From positions 2,232,001 to 2,296,000 of the forward strand of contig OZ257136.1 in NCBI GenBank assembly GCA_965278995.1: 64,000 nt of DNA. Direction: 5' to 3'. The DNA comes from JADJYF01 sp965278995 (GTDB lineage: Bacteria; Pseudomonadota; Gammaproteobacteria; Ga0077536). The notes beneath the pieces are model-generated. The model made no database searches, had not been told where the DNA came from, and saw only the letters and a program-made list of their open reading frames with translations. This document shows positions 38,499 to 48,071 of this stretch, piece by piece. The translations under genes were made by a program, and so were the position numbers. How positions within the stretch are numbered: the stretch's first letter is position 1; each line of letters starts with the position of its first letter.

Positions 38499-39851
38499 TC
38501 AGACGAGCAAACGAAGTACCAGACCCGTCGCTGCGGCACCCCCGATCAACGGAATCACGCCGACGCGAAAGTGAAACAGTGCAGTCGCGGCGGCAAGCGC
38601 AATCAGCAGCGAAGACCAGTCAAACCGGCCCTCGATGCCATCCGGCCACAGCACGTGCAGGGCGAAAAACAAGGCAAGATTGACGATCACGCCGACCACT
38701 GCGGCGGTGATCGCTGTCAATGGGGCCGTGAATTTGAGATCGCCATGCGTTGCCTCGACCAGTGGTCCGCCTGCGAGGACGAAGACGAACGATGGCAGAA
38801 ACGTGAAATACGTGGCCACCAGTGCACCGCAGATACCAGCCAGCAGCAGACTGTCACTCCCCAACAATTGAGCAGTCCAGCCGCCGACGAAGCCGACGAA
38901 TGCCACGATCATGATCAGAGGGCCGGGAGTCGTTTCGCCTAATGCCAGGCCGTCAATCATCTGCGCGCCGGTCAGCCAATGAAAATCCACCACCGCAGCC
39001 TGATAGACATAAGGCAGAACGGCATAAGCGCCGCCAAAAGTGAGGAGCGCGGCCTTGGTGAATAACCAGGCCATCTGGGTGAGCACACCATCGCGGCCGC
39101 AGAACGCGAACAACGCAGATAGCGCACCACCCCACAGGCCCAATCCAGCTGCGGCTAGTCGCAGCGCCCGAAACGCGTTGAAGCGGGCGTGGGTGGGTGT
39201 AGCCGTGTCGTCGTCGATGATCGCCGGCGCGTGCGCTGTATCGTTGGCCGCATAGCCACCGCCGATCTGAAACTGTCCTGGCATGACGCGCCCGCCGATG
39301 ATGCCAAACAGAGCAGCCATTACGACGATGAGCGGAAACGGAACGCCGAGAGCAAAAATGCCGATGAATGCCGCCGCGGCAATGGCCGCGAGTGGAAGAT
39401 TCTTGATCGTTCGCGTTCCGATGCGATGAGCGGCAAACAGGACGATGGCAACCACCGCAGGCTTGACGCCATACAGGATGGCCGCTACCGCGGGCAGATC
39501 GCCATGGATTAGATAGATGCCGGCCAATCCGCTGATCAGGAGCAACGACGGCAGCACAAACAGCAGTCCGGCCGCGATGCCGCCGGCCGCACCGTGCATC
39601 AACCAGCCGATATACGTGGCCAGCTGTTGTGCCTCCGGCCCCGGCAGCACCATGCAATAGTTCAGCGCATGCAGAAAACGTCGCTCCGAGATCCACCGTC
39701 GTCGGACGACGAGTTCCTCGTGCATCAGTGCAATCTGTCCTGCCGGCCCACCAAAACTGATGAACCCCAGTTTCAGCCAGTAGCGCAGTGCAGCCGCGAA
39801 CGGCACCGGCGCGGGGCGTGGTGGAAAGTCAGCCTGTGTCGTCTCGGACAT
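38499..39851 (-). CDS. chrA: chromate efflux transporter ChrA
   Basis: Inner-membrane chromate exporter of 450 residues with two homologous halves, the long-chain CHR arrangement. Each half has a copy of the family signature: LKLGFISFGGPAGQIALM near residue 26 and FTKAALLTFGGAYAVLPYV in the second half. The MVLPGPEAQQLATYIGW and ETTPGPLIM motifs are also present. Chromate enters cells through sulfate transporters, so the sulfate importer in the window gives a loose functional link. No chrB regulator is adjacent. Confidence 0.93.
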   Translation of the reverse strand: MSETTQADFPPRPAPVPFAAALRYWLKLGFISFGGPAGQIALMHEELVVRRRWISERRFLHALNYCMVLPGPEAQQLATYIGWLMHGAAGGIAAGLLFVLPSLLLISGLAGIYLIHGDLPAVAAILYGVKPAVVAIVLFAAHRIGTRTIKNLPLAAIAAAAFIGIFALGVPFPLIVVMAALFGIIGGRVMPGQFQIGGGYAANDTAHAPAIIDDDTATPTHARFNAFRALRLAAAGLGLWGGALSALFAFCGRDGVLTQMAWLFTKAALLTFGGAYAVLPYVYQAAVVDFHWLTGAQMIDGLALGETTPGPLIMIVAFVGFVGGWTAQLLGSDSLLLAGICGALVATYFTFLPSFVFVLAGGPLVEATHGDLKFTAPLTAITAAVVGVIVNLALFFALHVLWPDGIEGRFDWSSLLIALAAATALFHFRVGVIPLIGGAAATGLVLRLLV

Positions 39852-39898
39852 CGTCCGGCTGCGCTTTCGACTGGGCTCGCGTGGCTTGCGCCTGTCGA

Positions 39899-40690
39899 TT
39901 ACCAGCTGTTACGCAACTCGCGCAATTTGATAAATACCGTCTTCGCGTCTGGATTTTCCGGCAGATCGGGAAACGACTCGCGCAACCGGCGAATGACCGA
40001 CAGACTGTGCAAACGAAAGAACGTATTGATCTCTTTTTCAAGCGCCAGCGTCGAGACCAGCGCCGCGCCCGGATCTTGAGTCTTGACCTCGGCCAGCAAT
40101 GCCGCTGCCCGTGTGTTATCGGGTTCTCGATCAAGCGTGAAACCGAGATTGTTCGCGATGTAGTCGTGACCCGGATAGATCAAAGTGTGTTCAGGCAGCT
40201 GCGCGAGCTGATTGGCAAACGTTGCATAGAGCTCGGCCGGATGACCGCCATGATGGCAGTTGCCGGCGCCGGCATTGAACAATGTATCGCCGCAGAACAA
40301 GGCCGGCGTCTCAGTATGCGAGAGCAGGCAAACGTGGCTCATGGTATGTCCCGGCGTATCGAGCGCCTCGAGTTCGACCGTTCGGCCGATGCGGATCACG
40401 TCGCCCGCCGACAAGCCCTGGTCAAGTCCGGCGATGGCGTTGCGCGCATTGGCATGCGCGAGCAGCTTTGCGCCGGTTGCAGCAATGACAGCCTCGTTGC
40501 CGCCGGTATGATCGTGGTGTTCGTGCGTATTCAGTACATGTGTGATGTGCCAGCCCCTGGCAGCGGCCGTGGCCAGACAGAGTTCGTGAGCAAGCGGATC
40601 GACAGCGAGCGCAGCGCCGGTTTCCGAGCAGACGACGAGATAATTGAAATTGCGGTAAGCATTACCAGTCCAAATTTGCTCGACGATCAT
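39899..40690 (-). CDS. gloB: hydroxyacylglutathione hydrolase (glyoxalase II)
   Basis: Hydrolyses S-lactoylglutathione to D-lactate and glutathione, the second step of methylglyoxal detoxification. The metallo-beta-lactamase motif THEHHDHTGG binds the two metals, with further ligands in DTPGHTMSH, FCGDTLF and YPGHDYIANN. The last ~80 residues form the helical glutathione-binding domain. Its 263 residues are normal. It is divergent from the alpha/beta hydrolase gene. Confidence 0.93.
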   Translation of the reverse strand: MIVEQIWTGNAYRNFNYLVVCSETGAALAVDPLAHELCLATAAARGWHITHVLNTHEHHDHTGGNEAVIAATGAKLLAHANARNAIAGLDQGLSAGDVIRIGRTVELEALDTPGHTMSHVCLLSHTETPALFCGDTLFNAGAGNCHHGGHPAELYATFANQLAQLPEHTLIYPGHDYIANNLGFTLDREPDNTRAAALLAEVKTQDPGAALVSTLALEKEINTFFRLHSLSVIRRLRESFPDLPENPDAKTVFIKLRELRNSW

Positions 40691-40896
40691 TGCGTGGCCT
40701 CTCTAGTACGCTGCCGAAGTCTACGCCACCGACGGTGCCGCATAGCGGTGATGGGTGCATCATAACGCGGCCGGCGTGCTCTTCGACGTGTGGACCGAGG
40801 AATGCGGGGTGCGCCCAGACTGGCAACAGAGCGCACTTGACGTAGCCGGAGCAGACTAGACAATGGGGCACTACCCTCGCGGATGAAAGCCACGCA

Positions 40897-41847
40897 ATGA
40901 GTGCCGGACGACGACTCCCCGATACCCCTGAACCCATGCATCGTTGGCCCGGCAGCGGTGGTCTGTCGCTGGCCGGCGATGCCTGGGGCAATCCGCAAGG
41001 TCCCTTGATCGTGCTCCAGCATGGCGGCGGTCAGACCCGCCATGCGTGGAAGAATGCTGGTGAAGCGCTCGGCCGCGCCGGCTATTTCGCCATCGCTTTC
41101 GATGCGCGCGGCCACGGCGACTCCGACTGGGCTGACGACGGTGTCTATGGGCAGGACGCCATGGTCGACGATCTGTGCTGCCTGCTGACGGCACTTGGCA
41201 ACAAGCGGCCGGTGCTGGTCGGTGCCTCGATGGGCGGCGGCACAAGTCTCGTCGCTATCGGCGAAGACAGAGTCGATGCAACGGCATTGGTGATGGTCGA
41301 TATCGCACCGCGCATCGAGCCCGAAGGTGTGCAGAAGATTGGCGAGTTCATGCGCCACAAACCCGAAGGGTTCGACACGTTGGAAGAAGTCGCCACGGCC
41401 ATCGGCAACTATCAGCCGCATCGCAAGCCGCCGAAGGACCTGGCCGGCCTGGCCAAGAATCTGCGCCTGGGCGACGACGGCCGCTATCATTGGCACTGGG
41501 ATCCGCGCTTTCTCGTCGGGCCGCGCGAAATGGACAAGCGCATGGCGCGCCTGGAAGCGTGTGCCGCAGCGCTTCGACTGCCGACTTTGCTGGTCCGCGG
41601 TGGCTTGTCGGACGTCCTGAGCGAAGAAGGCGCGCAGCATTTTCTGACGCTGTGCCCGCATAGCGAATACGTCAATATCACGGGCGCCGGCCATATGGTT
41701 GCCGGCGATCGCAACGACGTCTTCGGCACGGCCGTGATCGATTTTCTGGCACGCACCGTGCCGGTCGGTGGCCAACCTGTGCAGCCGGCACATGCACCGC
41801 AACCACATCACCAGGGGCCGCCCGGAGACGTCATCGATATTCCCTGA
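40897..41847 (+). CDS. alpha/beta hydrolase
   Basis: A 316-residue alpha/beta-hydrolase with oxyanion motif LQHGGGQTRHAW, FDARGHGDSDW and nucleophile Ser in GASMGGG. The catalytic acid is probably in LVRGGLSDVLS and the histidine in GAGHMVAGD. Such proteins are annotated as peroxidases or esterases; the substrate cannot be told. The last ~30 residues are Pro/His/Gln-rich and probably disordered. An open frame on the other strand (40687-41856) is a shadow. Confidence 0.88.
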   Translation: MSAGRRLPDTPEPMHRWPGSGGLSLAGDAWGNPQGPLIVLQHGGGQTRHAWKNAGEALGRAGYFAIAFDARGHGDSDWADDGVYGQDAMVDDLCCLLTALGNKRPVLVGASMGGGTSLVAIGEDRVDATALVMVDIAPRIEPEGVQKIGEFMRHKPEGFDTLEEVATAIGNYQPHRKPPKDLAGLAKNLRLGDDGRYHWHWDPRFLVGPREMDKRMARLEACAAALRLPTLLVRGGLSDVLSEEGAQHFLTLCPHSEYVNITGAGHMVAGDRNDVFGTAVIDFLARTVPVGGQPVQPAHAPQPHHQGPPGDVIDIP

Positions 41848-41969
41848 GCACAGCATCGTCGAACTGCGAACGGTATCTTCAGAAATGGTGCGGCCCTCAC
41901 GCCGCGCCGTTGCCGATACGTCTATACTGCAGCGGCTGCACCAGACCAGGTAGCCTGCCAGGGGAAGCC

Positions 41970-43355
41970 ATGCACATTCGCAAGTACGACTTCGATTTCA
42001 GCCGACGATTTTTTCTCGAGAAAGTTGCTGCCGGCGTTGGCGGTGCAGGCGTGCTCGGCTCGTTGTGGTCGGAAATCTGCCGTGCCGGCGATATTGCCAC
42101 AGCCTATCCTGAAGAACTGACCAACATCGAAGCGTTTACCAAAGGCCGAGTCAAAGTCGGCGACGTGATTGACGCCGACAATATCGACCTCGTGCAAGAT
42201 CTTGTCGACCCGGTGTTGTACCAGGAGGTCAAGCAGGACGGCCGCAAGTTCTTCATCGAGGATTCGCCGACGGCGATAGAGACGATGTATCCGCCCTACT
42301 TCCTCGACGCTACTTTGAAGAATCAGGGCCAGGCAAAGTTCGACGATGTCGGTAACGTCTATACGCGGGACGGGAAACCGTGGATCGGCGGCCTGCCGTT
42401 TCCAGACGTGCAGGATGGTAATCAGGCCCTGGCCAATATCACACTCAGCTGGGGTCGGCACGACCGCGCGCTGTACGCCACGCCGTCGTGCGTCGTCGAC
42501 ACCGATGGCGACATCAAATATGAATATGACTGGGTCTGGGCAGAGCAGCAATGCACCGGGCTGGTCCATCCGAACGGGCCGGGCCCGTATCTGCCGGGAC
42601 ATGAAGACCAAACGCGCCTGCAGACCATCTGGTTCACCTATTCGCTGGACGTCAAAGGTTCGGCGTTTCTCAGCGTATGGCATTACGACCAGCGCAAGAT
42701 CCCCGAACTGTTCGGCTATATCCCGAATCTGAAACGCGTGCGCCGGTTTCCGGCCAATCAGCGCTTCGAAGTTTACATGCCGGGCATGAACCTCTATCTC
42801 TCCGACGCTTGGGCTTCCGGCGATCCGATGCTCACCTGGGGCAATTTCAAGATCATCAACCGTGGTCCATTCCTCGGTTCGACGCATCACCAATGGCTGC
42901 CGGACAACGACAACTGGGCGCCACCGCTGGTCGGTGGTAAACAGGGCAAGTCGTATTACTACGTCGGCAAGTCGCTAATTCCCGAGGTCATCGTGTTCGA
43001 AGCCGAACCGGTAGGCTATCCGTTCGCGCCAGTCAGCAAGCGTCGAATATTTCTCGACGCGCGCAATATGGGCGCAGTGCAGACCATCACCTACGACCGA
43101 CGTGGCGAAGCCTGGAAAGGTCTCGAAGGCGGTGGTGGCCAGCGCAAGTCAGCGACGCAGGAAATGCTGACCACCGACGGCCGCCCGGAATGGAGCTGGT
43201 GCTGGGCAATCAGTCACGACATCATCAAGAACAATGTCACGCGCTTCCACCATGGAAAGTCCTGTCGCGGGAATACCGAGTCAGCACTCGACCCGGATAT
43301 CGACATGGTTAACGAATACATGACGCAGTCCGCGCTGCGCCGCCTGGGGACCTGA
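41970..43355 (+). CDS. DUF1329-family protein with Tat-like signal
   Basis: A 461-residue exported protein of the DUF1329 family, known for a LolB-like fold and often linked to hydrocarbon or lipid metabolism, function unproven. Typical elements are GLPFPD, IPELFGYIPNLKRVRRFP and a C-terminal region resembling family ends. The N-terminus has SRRFFLEK (residues 11-18) followed by an Ala/Gly-rich segment, close to a twin-arginine signal. ATG 41970 is chosen since AGGGGAA lies just upstream. DUF502 follows after 9 bp. Confidence 0.8.
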   Translation: MHIRKYDFDFSRRFFLEKVAAGVGGAGVLGSLWSEICRAGDIATAYPEELTNIEAFTKGRVKVGDVIDADNIDLVQDLVDPVLYQEVKQDGRKFFIEDSPTAIETMYPPYFLDATLKNQGQAKFDDVGNVYTRDGKPWIGGLPFPDVQDGNQALANITLSWGRHDRALYATPSCVVDTDGDIKYEYDWVWAEQQCTGLVHPNGPGPYLPGHEDQTRLQTIWFTYSLDVKGSAFLSVWHYDQRKIPELFGYIPNLKRVRRFPANQRFEVYMPGMNLYLSDAWASGDPMLTWGNFKIINRGPFLGSTHHQWLPDNDNWAPPLVGGKQGKSYYYVGKSLIPEVIVFEAEPVGYPFAPVSKRRIFLDARNMGAVQTITYDRRGEAWKGLEGGGGQRKSATQEMLTTDGRPEWSWCWAISHDIIKNNVTRFHHGKSCRGNTESALDPDIDMVNEYMTQSALRRLGT

Positions 43356-43364
43356 ACAACGATC

Positions 43365-43955
43365 ATGAAGTTTCTGGCGAATACGTTTCTCAAAGGATTA
43401 CTGGCGCTGCTTCCGTTGTTGCTGACGGTCTACGGCATGGTCGTATTCGTCTCCTGGCTGAATCAGTGGACCAACGCGCTGCTCGGCTTCGTGTTCAGCA
43501 ATGCACCTGATATTCCCGGCCTCGGTATCGTCGTCGGCGGCGCAATTATTTTCGTTCTTGGTCTGCTCGTCTCCACGACCGTGACCCGGCGCATCTACGA
43601 AATCGTCGAAATGCCGTTCAAGCAGTTGCCCATCATCAAGGACCTCTACACGGCCATCAAACAGCTGACCGTGTTTCTGGCGCCGGGCAAAGACAAGCGA
43701 ACGAATCTCGTCGTGCGCGTGCGTCACCCCACTCTACCGGTGGACATGATTGGCCTGCTCACTCGCGAGCGACTCGACGGACTACCTGAAGGTATTGCAC
43801 AAGACGGCAAAGTCGCGGTCTACCTGCCGATGAGCTATCAGATCGGCGGTTATACCCTGTTCGTCCCGCGCGCCTGGGTCGAGCCACTGAATATCAGTGT
43901 CGAAGAAGCGATGCGCGAAACGTTGACCGGCTGGCTGGAGCATTCGGCGCGCTGA
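43365..43955 (+). CDS. DUF502-family membrane protein
   Basis: A 196-residue inner-membrane protein. Two membrane helices (~10-30 and ~52-72) are followed by a soluble domain with the conserved stretch MPFKQLPIIKDLYTAIKQL and later YTLFVPR. These mark the DUF502 family. Function is unknown. It is probably co-transcribed with the DUF1329 gene. Confidence 0.88.
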   Translation: MKFLANTFLKGLLALLPLLLTVYGMVVFVSWLNQWTNALLGFVFSNAPDIPGLGIVVGGAIIFVLGLLVSTTVTRRIYEIVEMPFKQLPIIKDLYTAIKQLTVFLAPGKDKRTNLVVRVRHPTLPVDMIGLLTRERLDGLPEGIAQDGKVAVYLPMSYQIGGYTLFVPRAWVEPLNISVEEAMRETLTGWLEHSAR

Positions 43956-43980
43956 TTGCGTTCTGCTGCAGTTCCAGCAC

Positions 43981-44400
43981 TTAGTTCGCGGATATCGGTC
44001 CCCGTAGCGGCGGACCGGCGGCTTCCAGAACTCTCTGCTCAGCATCGGTAAACAGCCGCGATCGGATCAGGAACCGGACACCCTCCGGCGCTTCCAGCGA
44101 GAAGCCCGAACCACGGCCAGGCACGATATCGAGCAGTAAATGCGTGTGCTGCCAGTATTCAAATTGTGGACCGCTGATATAGAACGGACAGGCGGCAACC
44201 GCACCCAGGTAGACATCGTGACTGCCGACCTTGAACTCCCCCAGCGGGTAGCACATCGGTGCGCTGCCGTCGCAGCAGCCACCGGACTGATGAAACATCA
44301 ATAACCCGTGCGTGGCCCTGAGCTGTTCGACCATGGCCGCCGCCGCAGCCGTGATGGCGACGCGCGCGACGAGCGCCTCGCCGTAGAATGCAGGCGGCAT
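43981..44400 (-). CDS. DUF779 protein, aldehyde dehydrogenase partner
   Basis: A 139-residue protein of the DUF779 family with the Cys-rich motif HQSGGCCDGSAPMC and FEYWQHTHLLLDIVPGRGSGFSLE. Family genes are nearly always next to acetaldehyde dehydrogenase, as here (16 bp after it). The role is unknown. Start ATG 44400 has AGGAAG four bases upstream; the open frame reaches 44484 but would overlap the dehydrogenase gene. Confidence 0.88.
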   Translation of the reverse strand: MPPAFYGEALVARVAITAAAAAMVEQLRATHGLLMFHQSGGCCDGSAPMCYPLGEFKVGSHDVYLGAVAACPFYISGPQFEYWQHTHLLLDIVPGRGSGFSLEAPEGVRFLIRSRLFTDAEQRVLEAAGPPLRGPISAN

Positions 44401-44416
44401 GCCTTCCTGGTCCGGC

Positions 44417-45955
44417 CTAAAAAAAGCCGAGCGCTTTCGGGCTGTAACTGACCAGCAGGTTTTTGGTCTGCTGGTAATGCTCAAGCATCATCTTGTGCGT
44501 CTCCCGCCCGATGCCGGACTGCTTGTAACCGCCGAAAGCCGCATGTGCCGGATACAGGTGATAGCAATTGGTCCATACGCGACCGGCCTGGATCCCTCGA
44601 CCCATGCGGTAAGCGCGCGCGCCATCGCGCGACCATACCGCTGCACCGAGTCCATACAGCGTATCGTTGGCGATGCTCAGCGCTTCGGCTTCGTCTTTGA
44701 ACTTGGTGACCGACAATACCGGCCCGAAGATCTCTTCCTGGAAAATCCGCATGCGATTGTGCCCTTCGAACACCGTCGGCTGCATGTAGTAGCCATTTTC
44801 ACATCCGGCGATTTTGGCGCGTTCGCCACCGATGCGCAGCGTCGCTTTCTCGTCCTTGCCGATGGCGATGTACGAGAGGATTTTTTCGAGTTGGTCTGAA
44901 GAGGCCTGCGCGCCGACCATGGTCTCGAGTTCCAGCGGATTGCCCTGGCGGACTTTGGCCACGCGAGCGATGGCACGCTCCATGAACGCATCGTAAATCG
45001 ATTCATGGATCAGCGCACGCGACGGGCAGGTGCACACTTCGCCCTGGTTCAGGCAGAACATGGTAAATCCCTCGAGCGCTTTATCGAGAAATTCATCGTC
45101 GGCCGCCATGACATCCTCGAAAAATATGTTCGGCGATTTGCCGCCCAGTTCGAGCGTTACGGGAATGATGTTCTCCGACGCATACTGCATGATGAGCCGG
45201 CCAGTGGTCGTCTCGCCGGTGAACGCAACCTTGTTGACGCGAGGACTGCTCGCGAGCGGCTTGCCAGCCTCGACTCCGAAACCATTGACGATATTCAGCA
45301 CCCCGGGTGGCAGCAGATCGGCGATCAGTTCGGCCAGCACCATGATGCTCATCGGCGTCTGCTCAGCCGGCTTCAATACCACGCAATTGCCGGCGGCGAG
45401 CGCCGGCGCAAGTTTCCAGATGGCCATCAGGAGCGGAAAATTCCACGGAATGATCTGGCCGATGACGCCGAGCGGCTCGTGGAAGTGATAAGCGACGGTG
45501 TCTTCGTCGATCTGCGACAGCGAGCCCTCCTGAGCCCGTATGCACGAAGCGAAGTAACGCAGATGATCGATAGCCAGCGGCACGTCGGCAGCGAGCGTCT
45601 CGCGTATCGGTTTGCCATTGTCGACCGATTCGACAGTGGCCAGGCTATGCAGATGCTTCTCCATGCGATCGGCAATCGCCATCAGCTTGGCCGCACGTTC
45701 GGCTGGCGGCGTTCGGCCCCAGCCCACCTTTGCGGCGTGCGCGGCGTCAAGCGCGAGTTCGATGTCGGCCGCGGTCGAGCGCGCGACGTCGCAAATCTTC
45801 TCGGCTGTGATGGGCGTGGTGTTGTCGAAATACTGGCCTTTGACCGGGGTGACCCAGCGGCCACCGATGAAGTTGTCGTAACGCGAGCGCACCGCGATAT
45901 CTTCGCTGACGGCCTGCAAAGCCGCCAAAGGCTGCGGTTTGACTTTCTGATCCAT
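44417..45955 (-). CDS. exaC: NAD-dependent acetaldehyde dehydrogenase (ExaC/AldB type)
   Basis: Oxidises acetaldehyde or similar aldehydes to the acid with NAD. Its 512 residues carry PWNFPLLMAIWKLAPAL, the NAD-site FTGETTTG, the catalytic Glu in LELGGKSPN and the catalytic Cys in NQGEVCTCPSR. The CTC pair and length point to the ExaC/AldB group. ATG 45955 has a GAGGAGG ribosome site. The DUF779 gene follows. Its native substrate could also be another short aldehyde. Confidence 0.92.
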   Translation of the reverse strand: MDQKVKPQPLAALQAVSEDIAVRSRYDNFIGGRWVTPVKGQYFDNTTPITAEKICDVARSTAADIELALDAAHAAKVGWGRTPPAERAAKLMAIADRMEKHLHSLATVESVDNGKPIRETLAADVPLAIDHLRYFASCIRAQEGSLSQIDEDTVAYHFHEPLGVIGQIIPWNFPLLMAIWKLAPALAAGNCVVLKPAEQTPMSIMVLAELIADLLPPGVLNIVNGFGVEAGKPLASSPRVNKVAFTGETTTGRLIMQYASENIIPVTLELGGKSPNIFFEDVMAADDEFLDKALEGFTMFCLNQGEVCTCPSRALIHESIYDAFMERAIARVAKVRQGNPLELETMVGAQASSDQLEKILSYIAIGKDEKATLRIGGERAKIAGCENGYYMQPTVFEGHNRMRIFQEEIFGPVLSVTKFKDEAEALSIANDTLYGLGAAVWSRDGARAYRMGRGIQAGRVWTNCYHLYPAHAAFGGYKQSGIGRETHKMMLEHYQQTKNLLVSYSPKALGFF

Positions 45956-46561
45956 GATCGACCTCCTCGTCTTTCGGTATGTCTCGAAATGCCCCCGACC
46001 GACGATGCCCTCAGAAACTGAAGGTTTTTTCGCCCGGCTGGCTCAGTTAAGCTTCAGTGGAGCTGGCGCTCATCGCCGTCTGGGCTCGAGATCTCGGCCG
46101 GGCAGGCTTCGGCCAAGGCGACCTGCGACAGTCGCTCGACCATCAGGGCATGTGCTTCAGCCAAACCGGCCAATACGGCCGGCTGGCGCAACAGTCCTGG
46201 ATGCCCGCGCAGTTCACCGAGCAGAGCCAGCAGGGTGCGCAGCTGTGGCACATTCGGGCGCTCGGCGGTTTTCGCCAACAGACGGATGACAGCGGCCATC
46301 AAGGTCTGTGTCTCGGGCAGGTTTGCCGCCTCCGAGACGGCTTCGTGTATAGCGTCGGACGACTTGCAGTTATGCATATGTGTTCATATTCGAGCCGATA
46401 TTGATGGGACCGCGCTCGTGGCATAATAAGCAGGATAGCCCAACTATAAATATGCATGTCGATGCCGGTATGGACCGGAACTATTCTGCCTGCCCACGAC
46501 ATTGCATTTACTCAACGGCAGCCTTGTCGGCTGCCCTTCCTCTTGCACTCAGGAGAACGTG
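45956..46561. other. divergent region between two aldehyde dehydrogenase genes
   Basis: 606 bp that holds the tentative small gene at 46054-46377 and the promoters of both dehydrogenase genes. Between the small gene and the plus-strand dehydrogenase lies an AT-rich stretch (46378-46460) with ATATGCAT-like palindromes near 46371 and 46449. A TGGC...GC pair near 46419-46431 has the wrong spacing for sigma-54. Confidence 0.45.
46054..46377 (-). CDS. hypothetical helical protein upstream of exaC
   Basis: A possible 107-residue Leu/Ala-rich helical protein ending 98 bp before exaC on the same strand. No signal peptide, known motif or strong ribosome site is seen, and a similar-length frame on the other strand (46057-46404) overlaps it. 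Codon use looks plausible for a gene. Treat as tentative. Confidence 0.4.
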   Translation of the reverse strand: MHNCKSSDAIHEAVSEAANLPETQTLMAAVIRLLAKTAERPNVPQLRTLLALLGELRGHPGLLRQPAVLAGLAEAHALMVERLSQVALAEACPAEISSPDGDERQLH

Positions 46562-47992
46562 ATGGAGAATTGCCTCAAGTTTTATATCAATGGCGCGTGG
46601 GTCGAACCGACTGAGCCGAAGCCATTCGATGTCATCAATCCGGCCACCGAACAGGTCGTCGGTCAAATCATGCTGGGCAACGCCAAGGACGTCGACAAAG
46701 CTGTCGCCGCCGCCAAGGCCGCATTCGCCAGTTTCTCGCGCACCTCGCGCAAGGAGCGCATCGAGCTGCTGGAAGCCATCGGCGCGAAGTACAAAGAGCG
46801 TTATGCCGAAATGGTCGACACCATTTCAAGCGAGATGGGCGCCCCGCTGTGGCTGTCCAAAGCAGCGCAGGCAGCCATGGGCCCCGCGCATCTCGGCGCC
46901 ACCATCGAAGTCTTGAAGCACTACGAATTCGAGGAACAGCGCGGCAAGATAACGCTGCGTCGCGAACCGATAGGTGTGTGCGGACTCATCACGCCGTGGA
47001 ACTGGCCGATCAACCAGATTGCGTGCAAGGTCATTCCGGCACTCGCCGCCGGTTGCACGATGGTCCTCAAGCCGTCTGAAGTCGCGCCGTTGAACGCTGC
47101 CATCTTCGCCGAAGTACTGCATGCGGCCGGTGTTCCCGCTGGCGTGTTCAATCTCGTCAACGGCGATGGTCCTGGCGTTGGTGCTCCGCTGTCAGCGCAC
47201 CCCGATGTCGACATGATGTCGTTCACGGGTTCGACCCGCGCCGGTATTCTGGTGGCAAAAGCGGCCGCCGATACTGTCAAGCGCGTGGCCCAGGAACTGG
47301 GTGGCAAATCCGCCAACATCATTCTCGACGATGCCGATTTCCAGACCGCGATCACCGGCAGCATTCAATCGATGATGACCAACTCCGGTCAGTCCTGTAA
47401 TGCACCGAGCCGCATGCTGGTCCCGGCCGCGCGCCACGACGAAGCGGTAGCGATTGCCAAAGCGGCGACAGCGAATGTCAACGTCGGCGATCCGAAACTC
47501 GCTGACTCGACTATCGGTCCGGTTGTCAGCAAAGTGCAGTTCGACAAGATTCAGGCGCTCATCAAAGCGGGTATCGCCGAAGGAGCAACGCTGGTCTGCG
47601 GCGGTCCCGGTCTGCCGGAAGGACTCACGCATGGCTACTTCGTCAAGCCGACTATCTTTGCCAATGTCCGCAACGATATGACCATCGCGCGCGAAGAAAT
47701 TTTCGGGCCGGTCATGTGTGTACTGCCGTACAAGGACGATGAAGATGCGATCGCAATCGCCAACGACACCGTGTACGGCCTGTCCGCTTATGTTTCGGGT
47801 ACCGATACCCAGCGCCTGCAGAATGTGATCAACCGCCTGCGTGCGGGCAACGTCCACGTCAACGGTGCGGGTCTCGACTTCAGTGCGCCTTTCGGTGGCT
47901 ACAAGCAGTCCGGCAACGGTCGTGAATGGGGCGAGTTCGGTTTCGAGGAATTCCTCGAAGTGAAAGCCGTCATGAACGTTGCCGCTGCCTGA
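46562..47992 (+). CDS. aldehyde dehydrogenase family protein
   Basis: A 476-residue NAD(P)-dependent aldehyde dehydrogenase. PWNWPINQIACKVIPALAAG, FTGSTRAG, the general-base Glu in QELGGKSAN and the nucleophile Cys in NSGQSCNAPSR are all present. It ends with the usual PFGGYKQSGNGREWG region. ATG 46562 has AGGAG seven bases upstream and begins the conserved fold; the frame opens earlier at 46502 without conserved residues. It is not closely related to the divergent exaC. Substrate unknown. Confidence 0.9.
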   Translation: MENCLKFYINGAWVEPTEPKPFDVINPATEQVVGQIMLGNAKDVDKAVAAAKAAFASFSRTSRKERIELLEAIGAKYKERYAEMVDTISSEMGAPLWLSKAAQAAMGPAHLGATIEVLKHYEFEEQRGKITLRREPIGVCGLITPWNWPINQIACKVIPALAAGCTMVLKPSEVAPLNAAIFAEVLHAAGVPAGVFNLVNGDGPGVGAPLSAHPDVDMMSFTGSTRAGILVAKAAADTVKRVAQELGGKSANIILDDADFQTAITGSIQSMMTNSGQSCNAPSRMLVPAARHDEAVAIAKAATANVNVGDPKLADSTIGPVVSKVQFDKIQALIKAGIAEGATLVCGGPGLPEGLTHGYFVKPTIFANVRNDMTIAREEIFGPVMCVLPYKDDEDAIAIANDTVYGLSAYVSGTDTQRLQNVINRLRAGNVHVNGAGLDFSAPFGGYKQSGNGREWGEFGFEEFLEVKAVMNVAAA

Positions 47993-48026
47993 GGCAGCGA
48001 CTGTTTAGGCGCGGCGACGCCTGCGG

Positions 48027-48054
48027 GCGGGTAAGGATCCGATCCCTTACCCGC
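48027..48054. terminator. terminator hairpin between convergent genes
   Basis: A 10-bp stem GCGGGTAAGG/CCTTACCCGC with an 8-base loop lies 35 bp after the aldehyde dehydrogenase stop and ahead of the convergent CTERM-type gene. No strong U-tract. Confidence 0.7.
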
Positions 48055-48071
48055 TCGTGGAATCGCGAGGA

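Noticed and set aside
40687..41856. 389-codon open frame on the minus strand
   Set aside because: Antisense to the alpha/beta hydrolase with intact catalytic motifs; the minus frame shows no family pattern.
46419..46431. TGGC...GC pair upstream of the plus-strand aldehyde dehydrogenase
   Set aside because: GG-N8-GC spacing does not fit sigma-54 promoters.
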